Origin: JBBQTQ01 sp038213135
Lineage (GTDB): Bacteria > Actinomycetota > Thermoleophilia > Gaiellales > Gaiellaceae
Reading direction: 5' to 3'
Length of the DNA: 34,163 bases
Assembly (NCBI GenBank): GCA_038213135.1
Contig: JBBQTQ010000022.1
Location: 1 to 34,163, forward strand
Below are positions 7,979-15,053 of this stretch, piece by piece. The position numbers and the translations under genes are program-made. Position 1 is the stretch's first letter. Every line of letters begins with the position of its first letter. Under the pieces are notes generated by a model. The model did no database searches. It had not been told where the DNA came from and worked only from the letters and a program-made list of their open reading frames with translations.

Positions 7979-8763
7979 GCGGAGGCGGCCGCCTCCACGC
8001 CGGCCTTGCCGAGGTAGGCCTCGATCACGCGCGGATCCTTCTGCACGTCCTGCGGCGTCCCCTCGGCGATCTTCTCACCGTAGTCGAGGACGCTCACGCG
8101 ATCGGAGACGCCCATCACCACGCGCATGTCGTGCTCGATCAGCAGCACGGTCAGCTTCAGCTCGTCGCGCAGGCGGTGCACGAAGTCGGTGAACGCGGCC
8201 GTCTCCTGCGGGTTCATCCCGGCCGTCGGCTCGTCGAGCAGAAGCAGCTTCGGCTGGGTCGCGAGCGCCCGCGCGACCTCGAGCCGGCGCTGGTCGCCGT
8301 AGGGCAGGTTCCTGGCCGTCTCGTCGTCGCGGCCGCCCAGCTCCGTCAGCTCGAGCAACTCGAGCGCCTTCGCCCGTGCACCCGCCTCCTCCCGCCGGAT
8401 CCGTGGGGTCCGGATGATCGAGCCGATCAGCCCGCCCTTGAGCCGCGAGTGCATCCCGACGAGCACGTTCTCGAGCGCCGTCATCTGCTGGAACAAGCGG
8501 ATGTTCTGGAAGGTGCGGCCGATGCCGAGCTTGGTGATCGCGTGCGGCGGCTTTCCGGTCACGTTGTGCCCGTCGAAGATGATCACGCCGCCCGTCGGCC
8601 TGTAGACGCCGGTCAGCATGTTGAAGAACGTCGTCTTCCCCGCCCCGTTCGGCCCGATCAACGAGACGATCGAGCCCTCGGGCACGACGAAGTCGACGTC
8701 GTTGACCGCGATCAAGCCGCCGAACTCCTTCCGCACCGCCGTCGCCTCGATGATGTTCGTCAT
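7975..8763 (-). CDS. livG: Branched-chain amino acid ABC transporter ATPase LivG
   Basis: 262 residues from ATG 8763, which overlaps the livM stop (ATGA). Walker A is GPNGAGKTT (37-45); GIGRTFQNIRLFQQMTALENVLVG is the LivG-specific Q-loop region; the signature is the family variant LPYGDQRRLEVARALA; Walker B is LLLLDEPTAGMNP; the switch histidine lies in LLIEHDM. The C-terminal tail after EGTPQDVQKDPRVIEAYLG is the usual LivG ending plus an Ala-rich extension. It pairs with LivF to energise the LivH/LivM channel. A reading frame continues upstream but only as livM shadow, so the start is well defined by the motif MTNIIEATAVRKEFGG. Confidence 0.95.
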   Translation of the reverse strand: MTNIIEATAVRKEFGGLIAVNDVDFVVPEGSIVSLIGPNGAGKTTFFNMLTGVYRPTGGVIIFDGHNVTGKPPHAITKLGIGRTFQNIRLFQQMTALENVLVGMHSRLKGGLIGSIIRTPRIRREEAGARAKALELLELTELGGRDDETARNLPYGDQRRLEVARALATQPKLLLLDEPTAGMNPQETAAFTDFVHRLRDELKLTVLLIEHDMRVVMGVSDRVSVLDYGEKIAEGTPQDVQKDPRVIEAYLGKAGVEAAASA

Positions 8764-10223
8764 ACGTGCGCCTCCACGATCGGCTCGTCGTGGACGCCCT
8801 CCTTGAACTCCCGGCGGCGGCGTGCGCTCGGGATCAGGCCTTCCGGCCGGAAGAGCATCACGACCAGGAGAATCACGCCGTAGATGCCGAACTCGTACTT
8901 CGGCACCTCGATCTTGATCCCGAGGTGCTGGCCGAGCCAGGCGCCGGTATTCGCCAGCCCTGCCTGGTCGAGGTAGGCCAGGAAGCAGGCGCCGAAGATA
9001 ACGCCCCAGATGTTGCCCATGCCACCGAGGATGACCATGCAGAGGATGAAGACGGAGATGTTGAAGAAGAAGCTGTCCGGGTTTGCGCCGCCGGTGAACG
9101 CGGCGAAGTAGGCGCCGGCGACGCCGCCGAAGAAGGCGCCCATCGCGTACGACCAGGTCTTCGTCCGCATCAGCGGCACGCCCATGGCGGCCGCCGCGGT
9201 CTCGTCCTCGCGGATCGCGATCCAGGCCCGGCCGAGCTTCGAGTCGCGAACCCGCCAGGAGACGAAGATCACGATCAGCACGAGCACGAGCGCCGTCCAG
9301 AAGAACGCGGCGTCCCCCGCGGACAAGTTCGTCGGCCCGAACGTGTTGGGCGCGACCGTCAGGTAGTTCGCGGGCAGGCCGAACCAGTGGTCGAGCGTGT
9401 GCCCGAAGCCGAGCGGATCGACCGGCACGATGCCCTGAGGGCCGTTCGTCAGGTTGAAGCCGGTGCCAAAGAGGTTGTCGCCGTTGCGGAAGACCTGCGG
9501 GAGGATCTCGCCGAAGCCGAGCGTGACGATCGCCAGGTAGTCGCCTCGCAGCCGCAGCGTGGGCAGACCGATGACGATCCCGATGATCGACGTGAGGACG
9601 CCTGCGAGCAGGAGCAGGAGCCAGATCGAGATGTGGAAGCCGCCGGTCCCCGGCAGGATGTCGATGCTCCCGAGCGAGAAGGAGCGCAACGGCGCTCCGG
9701 TCGCGGTTTGGCCAGCGAACTGCTGCGAGGCGAACCAGGCAGTCGTATAGGCACCCATCGCGAAGAAGGCGACGTAGCCGAGGTCGAGCAGGCCCGCGTA
9801 GCCGACGACGACGTTCAGCCCGAGCGCCATCATCGTGTAGATCAGCATCACGACCCCGGTGTGGGTGTCCGGGAACTGGCCGAGGACCGGGATCGTGAAC
9901 ATCTTGAAGCTGTAGAACGGGAAGGCGATCGCAATGAGGAGCACGCCGAGGGGCGGGATCCAGCGCCCGACACGCGGCACCCGTTCCCAGCGCGGCACGT
10001 AGAGCGCTACGAAGACGAGCCAGGTCAGGAATGCGGCCAGCGAAAAGCCGTAGATCGGGCCGAGGACGATCGCCACGACGACGAACACCGTCGCCGCGAT
10101 CACGGCTCGCCGCCTCGTCACGCTCCAGCTGCGCCAGCGCGACTCGGACAGGCCCGCCCGGCCGAGCAGCCGCCAGCAAGCGGGCTTCAGCTGGTGGCGC
10201 AGTTGGATCTGCGGCAGGTTCAC
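8760..10223 (-). CDS. livM: Branched-chain amino acid ABC transporter permease LivM
   Basis: 487 residues from GTG 10223, which overlaps the livH stop (GTGA). Multi-pass inner-membrane permease. The family core starts near residue 125 with LIYTMMALGLNVVVGYAGLLDLGYVAFFAMGAYTTA and contains LPTLRLRGDYLAIVTLGFGEI and the EAA-like coupling segment SKLGRAWIAIREDETAAAAMG. The first ~120 residues add a basic cytoplasmic N-terminus and extra hydrophobic segments, common in longer LivM proteins. An insert between the GAYTTA helix and the LLLLAGVLTSIIG helix (FASQQFAGQTATG...) and a loop before the EAA segment are probably extracytoplasmic. The end PSARRRREFKEGVHDEPIVEAHV is charged and cytoplasmic. 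Confidence 0.93.
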   Translation of the reverse strand: MNLPQIQLRHQLKPACWRLLGRAGLSESRWRSWSVTRRRAVIAATVFVVVAIVLGPIYGFSLAAFLTWLVFVALYVPRWERVPRVGRWIPPLGVLLIAIAFPFYSFKMFTIPVLGQFPDTHTGVVMLIYTMMALGLNVVVGYAGLLDLGYVAFFAMGAYTTAWFASQQFAGQTATGAPLRSFSLGSIDILPGTGGFHISIWLLLLLAGVLTSIIGIVIGLPTLRLRGDYLAIVTLGFGEILPQVFRNGDNLFGTGFNLTNGPQGIVPVDPLGFGHTLDHWFGLPANYLTVAPNTFGPTNLSAGDAAFFWTALVLVLIVIFVSWRVRDSKLGRAWIAIREDETAAAAMGVPLMRTKTWSYAMGAFFGGVAGAYFAAFTGGANPDSFFFNISVFILCMVILGGMGNIWGVIFGACFLAYLDQAGLANTGAWLGQHLGIKIEVPKYEFGIYGVILLVVMLFRPEGLIPSARRRREFKEGVHDEPIVEAHV

Positions 10224-11281
10224 TGGCCCTCCGGCGTCCGCTCGCCGAGCAGGCCCTCGGGCCGGAAGACGAGGATCAGGATCAGGATCGCGAAGACGAT
10301 CGACTGGGTCCAGTCGCTGCCCGGCGCATGCCAGGTCAGCCCGTTGTTGAAGGCCTGGATCATCCCGATCAGGACCGCGCCGAGCACGGCGCCCGTGAGG
10401 TTTCCGATCCCGCCGAGCACGGCGGCGGTGAAGGCGATCAGGCCGAGCTGGAAGCCCTGGTCGAAGCGCACGGACGTGAAGTAGAGGGCGTAGATCAGGC
10501 CCGCCGCGCCGGCGAGCATGCCGGCGATCAGGAACGTGACCGAGATCGTCCGGTTGACGTTGATCCCCATCATCGCGGCGGCGTCGCGGTCCTGTGCGGT
10601 CGCGCGCATCGCCTTTCCCTGCCGCGTCTTCTGGACGAACCAGGTCAGCAGGAGCAGCACGGGCACGGTGATGAAGAGGACGATCAGGTCAGCCCACTGG
10701 TAGTGGTAGGGGCCGATCGAGAAAACCGAGCTCTGCGGGAGGATGTACGGCAGAGCGATGTAGTTCGGGCCCTTCCAGGCCAGCGCGACGTTCTGGAGGA
10801 TGAACGACATCGCGATCGCGGTGATCAACGGCGCCAGTCGAGGTGCGCCGCGTAACGGCCTGTACGCGATGCGTTCGACGGTCGTGTTGATGACGCCGCA
10901 GAAGATCATCGCGATCAGGAGCGTGAGCAGAACTGTCGGCCAGAGGACGTACCAGGCCTCGTTCGCGCCGAGTCCGAAGATCTGGACGGCGAACGTCGCC
11001 GAGATCATCGCCCCGAGCATGAACACGTCGCCGTGGGCGAAGTTGATCAGCTCGAGGATGCCGTAGACGAGCGTGTAGCCGAGCGCGACGAGCCCGTAGA
11101 CGGAGCCGTTCGTCAGCCCGATCAGGAACTGCTTCGCGAAGAGCGACGGCGTCAGAACGGCGTTGTAGGCGAGCCAGGCCAGCACCGCCGAGACGAGCAG
11201 AGTCCCGAAAATCGCGGCAGGGCTCGGGATTCCGCGGCGGCGGAGAAGCGCGAGGTTGGGGGCTGAGACTTCGGTCGCCAC
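10220..11281 (-). CDS. livH: Branched-chain amino acid ABC transporter permease LivH
   Basis: 353 residues from GTG 11281. Partner permease of LivM. Diagnostic segments are FLIGLTNGSVYGLVALGYTLVYGILELINFAHGDVFMLGA near the N-terminus, VERIAYRPLRGAPRLAPLITAIAMSFILQNVAL, the coupling-helix region TRQGKAMRATAQDRDAAAMMGINVNRTISVTF, and GLIAFTAAVLGGIGNLTGAVLGAVLIG. About eight membrane helices. No strong Shine-Dalgarno sequence precedes the GTG. It is separated from livK by 78 bases holding a strong hairpin, so it may be expressed at a lower level than the binding protein. Confidence 0.94.
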   Translation of the reverse strand: MATEVSAPNLALLRRRGIPSPAAIFGTLLVSAVLAWLAYNAVLTPSLFAKQFLIGLTNGSVYGLVALGYTLVYGILELINFAHGDVFMLGAMISATFAVQIFGLGANEAWYVLWPTVLLTLLIAMIFCGVINTTVERIAYRPLRGAPRLAPLITAIAMSFILQNVALAWKGPNYIALPYILPQSSVFSIGPYHYQWADLIVLFITVPVLLLLTWFVQKTRQGKAMRATAQDRDAAAMMGINVNRTISVTFLIAGMLAGAAGLIYALYFTSVRFDQGFQLGLIAFTAAVLGGIGNLTGAVLGAVLIGMIQAFNNGLTWHAPGSDWTQSIVFAILILILVFRPEGLLGERTPEGQ

Positions 11282-11301
11282 GCGGGAAGGTGGTGAGAAC
11301 T

Positions 11302-11335
11302 GATCGGGGGGAGGGACTCTGCCCTCCCCCCGATC
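11302..11335 (-). terminator. 14-bp hairpin between livK and livH
   Basis: GATCGGGGGGAGGG (11302-11315) and CCCTCCCCCCGATC (11322-11335) are perfect complements around a six-base loop. On the minus strand it lies just after the livK stop and before livH, without a T-tract. Its place fits a partial terminator or RNA-stabilising 3' structure giving more binding protein than permease, as in many ABC operons. Confidence 0.7.
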
Positions 11336-11359
11336 GTGACTTCGGGAATTCCTGCTCGG

Positions 11360-12670
11360 CTAGCCCGTGACGAGCTTCGCCGGCGGGGTGATCAGCTTGT
11401 AGAAGTTGGCGGTGCCGCCGCCAACCTTGTAGATGCTGATCGGCGCGTTGTTCGTGTCGCCGTTCTTGTTGATCACGAAGCCGCCGATCGGACTGTCGCT
11501 GAACTTCGACTTGAACAGGTTCCCCGTCACGGATGCGCGGGTTCCGTTCGAGCCCTCGATTGCCTTCAGCATGGTCACCATCGCGGTCGCACCGTAGTTG
11601 GAGTACGGGTTGACCTTGGTGGCCGGCAGTCCGAGCGACTTGCCGAAGGCGGTCGCGAACGCCTTGCCGCCCTTGCCCAGGAACTTGAAGGGCTCACCGG
11701 CGATCGAGATGAACATGTTCTCGGACGCCGACCCCGCATGGGCGATCGTGTCCTTGAACGAGCTGAAGCCGTCGGGGGCGACGATCACGATGTTGCCGAG
11801 ACCGGCTCGCAGGTCCTTGATCAGCTTGCCGCCGTTCTCGCACTCGAGACCGCCGAGGAACACCGACTGCGCGCCGGAGTTCTTGATCTTGGTCGCGAGG
11901 TCCGCGTAGCTCGACGCCTTCGGATCCCAGGCCTCGTCTCCGACGATCTGGATGCCGCCGAGGTGCTTGAGAGCGTTGCGATAGGTGCCTGCGATGCCGG
12001 CGCCATACGCTTCCTTGTCGTTGAGGATGTACACCTTCTTCTCGTTCATCGACTGCGCCAGGAGTGCGTCTGCCGCGCCCTGGAAGTCGTCCGCCGCGAC
12101 GACGCGGATGTAGTTCCGCTTGCCGGTCGGGTAGTACTTGCCCGGCTCACCGGCCGAGGTCACCCCGGTAGCGGAGTGCGTGATGCCGACGTAGGTGTTC
12201 GCCGGGCTCACCATGCCGAGCGACGCACGGTTCGCCGTCGGGATCTCGATCTCGGCACAACCCGAGTTGAACGTCCCCAGCACGCCGATCACCGACGTGT
12301 TGCGGGCGTAGTTGTTCGCGTTGGCCGAGCACTTGGCCGGATCCCACTTGCCCGCCTGGGCGGTGGAGTCGTCGCACGACTGGTAACCGACCGTGTACTT
12401 GCCGGCCTTCCAGCCCTGCTGGCCGAGGATGAATGCTTCAGCCTTCGAGAGCTCGACCGTCTGCGACCGGCTGGAGCCCTGGAGAGGCAGGTCGGACGCG
12501 ATGATGAACTGTGGCGAGCCACTGCCCTTGTACTGCAGCGGCCCACACGATGAACTGGGCAGCGGGGTCGCGCTGACGCGGCTCACCTTCGCGATTCCGG
12601 CATAAGCGCCGAACGCGACGGCAAACAGTGCGCCAGCGGCTACCGCCGCGACGAGAAAGCGCTTCTTCAC
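11360..12670 (-). CDS. livK: Branched-chain amino acid ABC transporter substrate-binding protein
   Basis: 436 residues from GTG 12670, chosen because AAGGAGGAG lies 8 bases upstream and the product begins with a signal peptide (VKKRFLVAAVAAGALFAVAFGAYA). The longer frame to 12739 adds 23 residues before the signal and is rejected. No lipobox Cys is at the cleavage site, so it may be wall-retained or anchored otherwise. The mature protein is a periplasmic-binding fold type I, Peripla_BP_6 class: IIASDLPLQGSSRSQTVE, VIGVLGTFNSGCAEIEIPTANRASLGMVSPANTYVGIT, YIRVVAADDFQGAADALLA, YNYGATAMVTMLKAI-like C-terminal helix. Ligand could be Leu/Ile/Val or another amide or amino acid. It is first in livKHMGF. 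The leader upstream carries an 18-nt tRNA-Leu anticodon-arm copy. Confidence 0.92.
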   Translation of the reverse strand: MKKRFLVAAVAAGALFAVAFGAYAGIAKVSRVSATPLPSSSCGPLQYKGSGSPQFIIASDLPLQGSSRSQTVELSKAEAFILGQQGWKAGKYTVGYQSCDDSTAQAGKWDPAKCSANANNYARNTSVIGVLGTFNSGCAEIEIPTANRASLGMVSPANTYVGITHSATGVTSAGEPGKYYPTGKRNYIRVVAADDFQGAADALLAQSMNEKKVYILNDKEAYGAGIAGTYRNALKHLGGIQIVGDEAWDPKASSYADLATKIKNSGAQSVFLGGLECENGGKLIKDLRAGLGNIVIVAPDGFSSFKDTIAHAGSASENMFISIAGEPFKFLGKGGKAFATAFGKSLGLPATKVNPYSNYGATAMVTMLKAIEGSNGTRASVTGNLFKSKFSDSPIGGFVINKNGDTNNAPISIYKVGGGTANFYKLITPPAKLVTG

Positions 12671-12778
12671 TCTTGCTCCTCCTTGAATGGTTCCCGGAAC
12701 TGACTTGTGTGCGGGAGTTTCACGCCTTCCGGCTTGCAATGCAACTCGGTGATGATTTCGATCAGTCGGCTGAATCGC

Positions 12779-12858
12779 CCAGGGGCACCTGGCGGTCTCG
12801 ACCCAGACGCGCCACTAACGGCTGTCGCGGAGGGCTAGCCCTCCGCCAGCTCGTTTTT
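12779..12858 (+). ncRNA. Candidate small RNA antisense to the livK leader
   Basis: Plus-strand hairpin CCAGG-GGCA-CCTGG (12779-12792) is followed by the intrinsic terminator at 12821-12858, with no plus-strand gene upstream to need one. Transcription would run antisense to the livK 5' leader. The 5' end is not defined, so the start given is only the first hairpin. Purely inferential. Confidence 0.25.
12821..12858 (+). terminator. Orphan intrinsic terminator on the plus strand
   Basis: GCGGAGGG (12827-12834), CTAG loop, CCCTCCGC (12839-12846), extended by GCTG/CAGC (12821-12824 and 12847-12850), then TCG and TTTTT (12854-12858). This is the best intrinsic-terminator shape in the window, yet no plus-strand gene precedes it for over 10 kb except through the liv operon's antisense strand. 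On the minus strand the same stem lies in the livK leader. Confidence 0.7.
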
Positions 12859-12868
12859 GCGCACTGTT

Positions 12869-12886
12869 CGGATTTTGAGTCCGGCG
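12869..12886 (-). repeat. 18-bp inverted copy of the tRNA-Leu anticodon arm
   Basis: On the minus strand this reads CGCCGGACTCAAAATCCG, identical to 12942-12959 of tRNA-Leu(CAA) on the plus strand, 55 bases away. It contains the full anticodon loop CTCAAAA and four of the five stem pairs. The identity stops exactly at both ends. It lies ~200 bases upstream of the livK start, on the livK-coding strand. Confidence 0.9.
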
Positions 12887-12916
12887 AAACGTTGGCGGCC
12901 GTACCATGGGCATGGA

Positions 12917-13000
12917 GCCGAAGTGGCGGAATTGGTAGACGCGCCGGACTCAAAATCCGGTGCCCGAAAGGGCGTGTGGTTTCGTTTCCCACCTTCGGCA
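12917..13000 (+). tRNA. tRNA-Leu(CAA) with an atypical T arm
   Basis: Acceptor GCCGAAG pairs with CTTCGGC (12993-12999), discriminator A at 13000, no encoded CCA. The D arm (GTGGCGGAATTGGTAGAC), anticodon stem CCGGA/TCCGG with loop CTCAAAA (anticodon CAA, reading UUG), and a long class II variable arm GCCC-GAAA-GGGC fit tRNA-Leu. The T arm is odd: left stem GTGGT against right CCCAC leaves a T-C mismatch at the normally invariant 53-61 pair, and the loop reads TTCGTTT, so the invariant A58 is T. It may be a functional variant or a decaying gene. A possible -10 box TACCAT (12902-12907) precedes it; no clear -35. Confidence 0.85.
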
Positions 13001-13005
13001 TCGAC

Positions 13006-13034
13006 CGCGGGGGAAACAGCCGGTTTCCCCCGCG
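13006..13034 (+). terminator. 12-bp hairpin after tRNA-Leu
   Basis: CGCGGGGGAAAC (13006-13017), loop AGCCG, GTTTCCCCCGCG (13023-13034): perfect stem beginning six bases after the tRNA. No T-tract, but the position suits a tRNA terminator or 3'-processing structure. Its left arm GGGAAAC could also pair with GTTTCCC (12984-12990) in the tRNA T arm. The rest of the gap to 13116 shows nothing. Confidence 0.6.
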
Positions 13035-13116
13035 AGCCCCCTTCCCACCAGTAACTCGCGTTTCTCGCGTAGTGCCTGCGGCCGAGTAAATCGGCCTCCG
13101 GCGATAGATTCTGTGA

Positions 13117-14148
13117 GTGGCCAAGCGGGTGGGAATCTTGACCGGTGGGGGCGACTGCCCGGGGCTGAACGCTGTGATCCGGGCGGTGGCGCGGCGGTCG
13201 TTCGGGCGCGGGTACGAGGTGCTCGGGATCCGTGAAGGCTGGCGGGGGCTGACGGAGGGGATCTTCGAGCCGCTCGGGCCGCGGGAGATCTCGGGGCTTC
13301 TGCCGCGCGGAGGAACCATCCTCGGCACGACGCGGACGAATCCCTACAAGAGCGAGGGCGGCGTCGACGCCGTACTGTCGAACTTCGAGGCGCAGAAGCT
13401 GGACGCGCTCGTCGCGATCGGCGGCGAGGACACGCTCGGCGTTGCAGCCCGGCTATTCGAGGAGCATGCCTTTCCCGTCGCCGGCGTTCCGAAGACGATC
13501 GACAACGATCTCTCGGGCACGGATTACACCTTCGGCTTCGACACGGCGGTCTCGATCTGCACGGAGGCGATCGACCGGCTGCACACGACGGCCGAGTCAC
13601 ACAACCGCGTGATGGTCGTCGAGGTGATGGGGCGGCACACCGGCTGGATCGCCGTGATGAGCGGGATCGCGGGAGGCGCGGACGTGATCCTGATCCCCGA
13701 GCAGCCCGTGACGATCGACGACGCCTGCGAGGAACTGCGGCGACGGCACGAGCGCGGGAAGGATTTCTCGATCGTGGTCGTGAGCGAGGGCTACGAACTC
13801 GACGACGTCGACGATGCCGGTGAGGTCGACCAGTTCGGCCATTCGCGGCTCGACCAGCGTGGCGTCGGCGACGCGGTCGCGCGGCGGATCGAGGATAAGA
13901 CGGGGTTCGAGACGCGCGTGACCGTGCTCGGCCACGTCCAGCGCGGCGGCTCGCCGACCGCCCGCGACCGCGTGCTCGCAACCCGCTTCGGACTGAAGGC
14001 GGCGGATCTCGTCCACGAGGGCAAGTTCGGCCAGATGGCCGCACTGCAGGGCGACCGGATCGTCAGCGTGCCGCTGAAGGAGGCGACGGCGGAGCTCAAG
14101 ACCGTGCCCGCCGACTGGTTCGAGGTCGCGCGGGCGTTCTTCGGTTGA
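13117..14148 (+). CDS. 6-phosphofructokinase, predicted PPi-dependent
   Basis: 343 residues from GTG 13117. Phosphorylates fructose-6-phosphate at C1 (reversibly if PPi is donor). Donor-binding loop GGGDCPGLN (10-18); IGGEDTLG (101-108); PKTIDND (125-131) with the catalytic Asp; MGRHTGWIA and HVQRGG for sugar-phosphate contacts. In this family Gly at the fourth position of GG-D/E-x-T and Gly before TIDND indicate ATP use, while Asp and Lys indicate PPi. Here both are of the PPi type (Asp105, Lys126), as in the PPi-PFK of Amycolatopsis. Length and start match actinobacterial enzymes. Its stop overlaps the start of the next gene (TTGA). ATP use cannot be excluded from sequence alone. Confidence 0.92.
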   Translation: MAKRVGILTGGGDCPGLNAVIRAVARRSFGRGYEVLGIREGWRGLTEGIFEPLGPREISGLLPRGGTILGTTRTNPYKSEGGVDAVLSNFEAQKLDALVAIGGEDTLGVAARLFEEHAFPVAGVPKTIDNDLSGTDYTFGFDTAVSICTEAIDRLHTTAESHNRVMVVEVMGRHTGWIAVMSGIAGGADVILIPEQPVTIDDACEELRRRHERGKDFSIVVVSEGYELDDVDDAGEVDQFGHSRLDQRGVGDAVARRIEDKTGFETRVTVLGHVQRGGSPTARDRVLATRFGLKAADLVHEGKFGQMAALQGDRIVSVPLKEATAELKTVPADWFEVARAFFG

Positions 14149-14987
14149 GCGGCTTCGGGGGGCAGAGCTCGACTGCGCGGCTACGGCGGGTGCTGGTCAA
14201 ATCTCCGCCGACCGACACCTCGGACTGGCAGCGCTACGGGTGGCGTGCCGAGCCGGACCCGGTGCTCCTTGCTCGTGAGCACGAGGCCTTCGCGCAGCTG
14301 CTCGCGGACGCTGGGGCCGAGGTCGTGGTCGCGCCGCCGACCACGCTGGACGCGATCTACGCCTACGACCCCGCGCTCACCTGCGATCGCGGCGAGATCC
14401 TGCTCCGGCCGGGGAAGTCCGTGCGGCTCGACGAGCCCACGGCGCTGGAGCCGATCCTGGCCTCGGCCGGTGTTCCCGTCGTGACGCGACTCGAGCCGCC
14501 GGCGACCGCCGACGGCGGCGACATGTTCTGGCTCGACGAGCGGACGCTTCTGATCGGGCGCGGCTACCGGACGAACGACGCCGGCATCGAGGCGGTGCGC
14601 TCGTTGCTGCCCGGGGTCGACGTCCTCGAGTTCGACCTGCCGCACGGAGCCGGGCCGGAGTTCGTGCTGCACCTCATGTCATTCGTCTCCCCGCTCGCAC
14701 GCGACCTGGCCGTCGTCTACCTGCCGCAGACGCCGGTTCGGCTTGTCCAGCTGCTCCGCGAGCGCGAGGTGGAGCTCGTGGAGGTGCCGGACGAGGAGTA
14801 CGACACGATGGGAGCCAACGTGCTGGCGCTTGCGCCACGCGTGGCGCTCGCACTGGAGCGCAACATCGAAACGCGGCGGCGCCTCGAGCGGGCGGGCGTC
14901 GAGATGCTCGTCTACCGGGGCGACGAGCTCTCGAAGGGCGACGGCGGGCCGACGTGCCTGACGCGGCCGTTGCTGCGCTCCGACTAA
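14145..14987 (+). CDS. DDAH-like amidinohydrolase (arginine-deiminase superfamily)
   Basis: 280 residues from TTG 14145, overlapping the pfk stop by four bases. The product has the guanidino-group-modifying fold: RRVLVKSPP, ALLAREHEAFAQLLADAGAEVVVAPP, DGGDMFWLDERTLLIGRGYRTN (acidic DGGD at 123-126 for guanidinium binding), His176 in EFVLHLMSF, and Cys271 in DGGPTCLTRPLLR. The Asp/Glu-His-Cys set is what dimethylarginine dimethylaminohydrolase uses to give citrulline plus an amine. N-omega-methylarginines are the best guess; arginine deiminase or an amidinotransferase are alternatives. The tight link with PFK has no obvious metabolic reason. The stop codon TAA lies within palindromic repeat C. 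Confidence 0.8.
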   Translation: MSGFGGQSSTARLRRVLVKSPPTDTSDWQRYGWRAEPDPVLLAREHEAFAQLLADAGAEVVVAPPTTLDAIYAYDPALTCDRGEILLRPGKSVRLDEPTALEPILASAGVPVVTRLEPPATADGGDMFWLDERTLLIGRGYRTNDAGIEAVRSLLPGVDVLEFDLPHGAGPEFVLHLMSFVSPLARDLAVVYLPQTPVRLVQLLREREVELVEVPDEEYDTMGANVLALAPRVALALERNIETRRRLERAGVEMLVYRGDELSKGDGGPTCLTRPLLRSD

Positions 14988-15008
14988 GTAACACAGTGTC
15001 ACGAAGTC
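14982..15008. repeat. Palindromic repeat copy C, overlapping the DDAH-like stop
   Basis: GACTAAGTAACAC, A, GTGTCACGAAGTC aligns with the palindrome consensus with three and two mismatches in the two arms. The DDAH-like stop TAA (14985-14987) is inside the left arm. Copy D lies 45 bases further on; between them CCGCG-TGG-CGCGG forms another small hairpin. Confidence 0.75.
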
Positions 15009-15053
15009 CCAAACGCCCGCCGCGTGGCGCGGTTGCGAGGGTTCCAGCGCCCA

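Noticed and set aside
8764..10179. Upstream extension of the livG frame
   Set aside because: Out-of-frame livM sequence; livG begins at ATG 8763 overlapping the livM stop.
8766..10484. 572-codon plus-strand open frame opposite livM and livH
   Set aside because: Low-complexity charged translation without any domain, antisense to complete permease genes.
12869..12959. T-box riboswitch controlling livK
   Set aside because: The leader element copies the tRNA arm instead of complementing it on the livK strand, and no T-box sequence (AGGGUGG-type) or antiterminator is seen.
12869..13000. Prophage or integrative element attachment site at tRNA-Leu
   Set aside because: No integrase, no direct repeat of the tRNA 3' end and no foreign cargo; the repeat found is inverted and covers only the anticodon arm.
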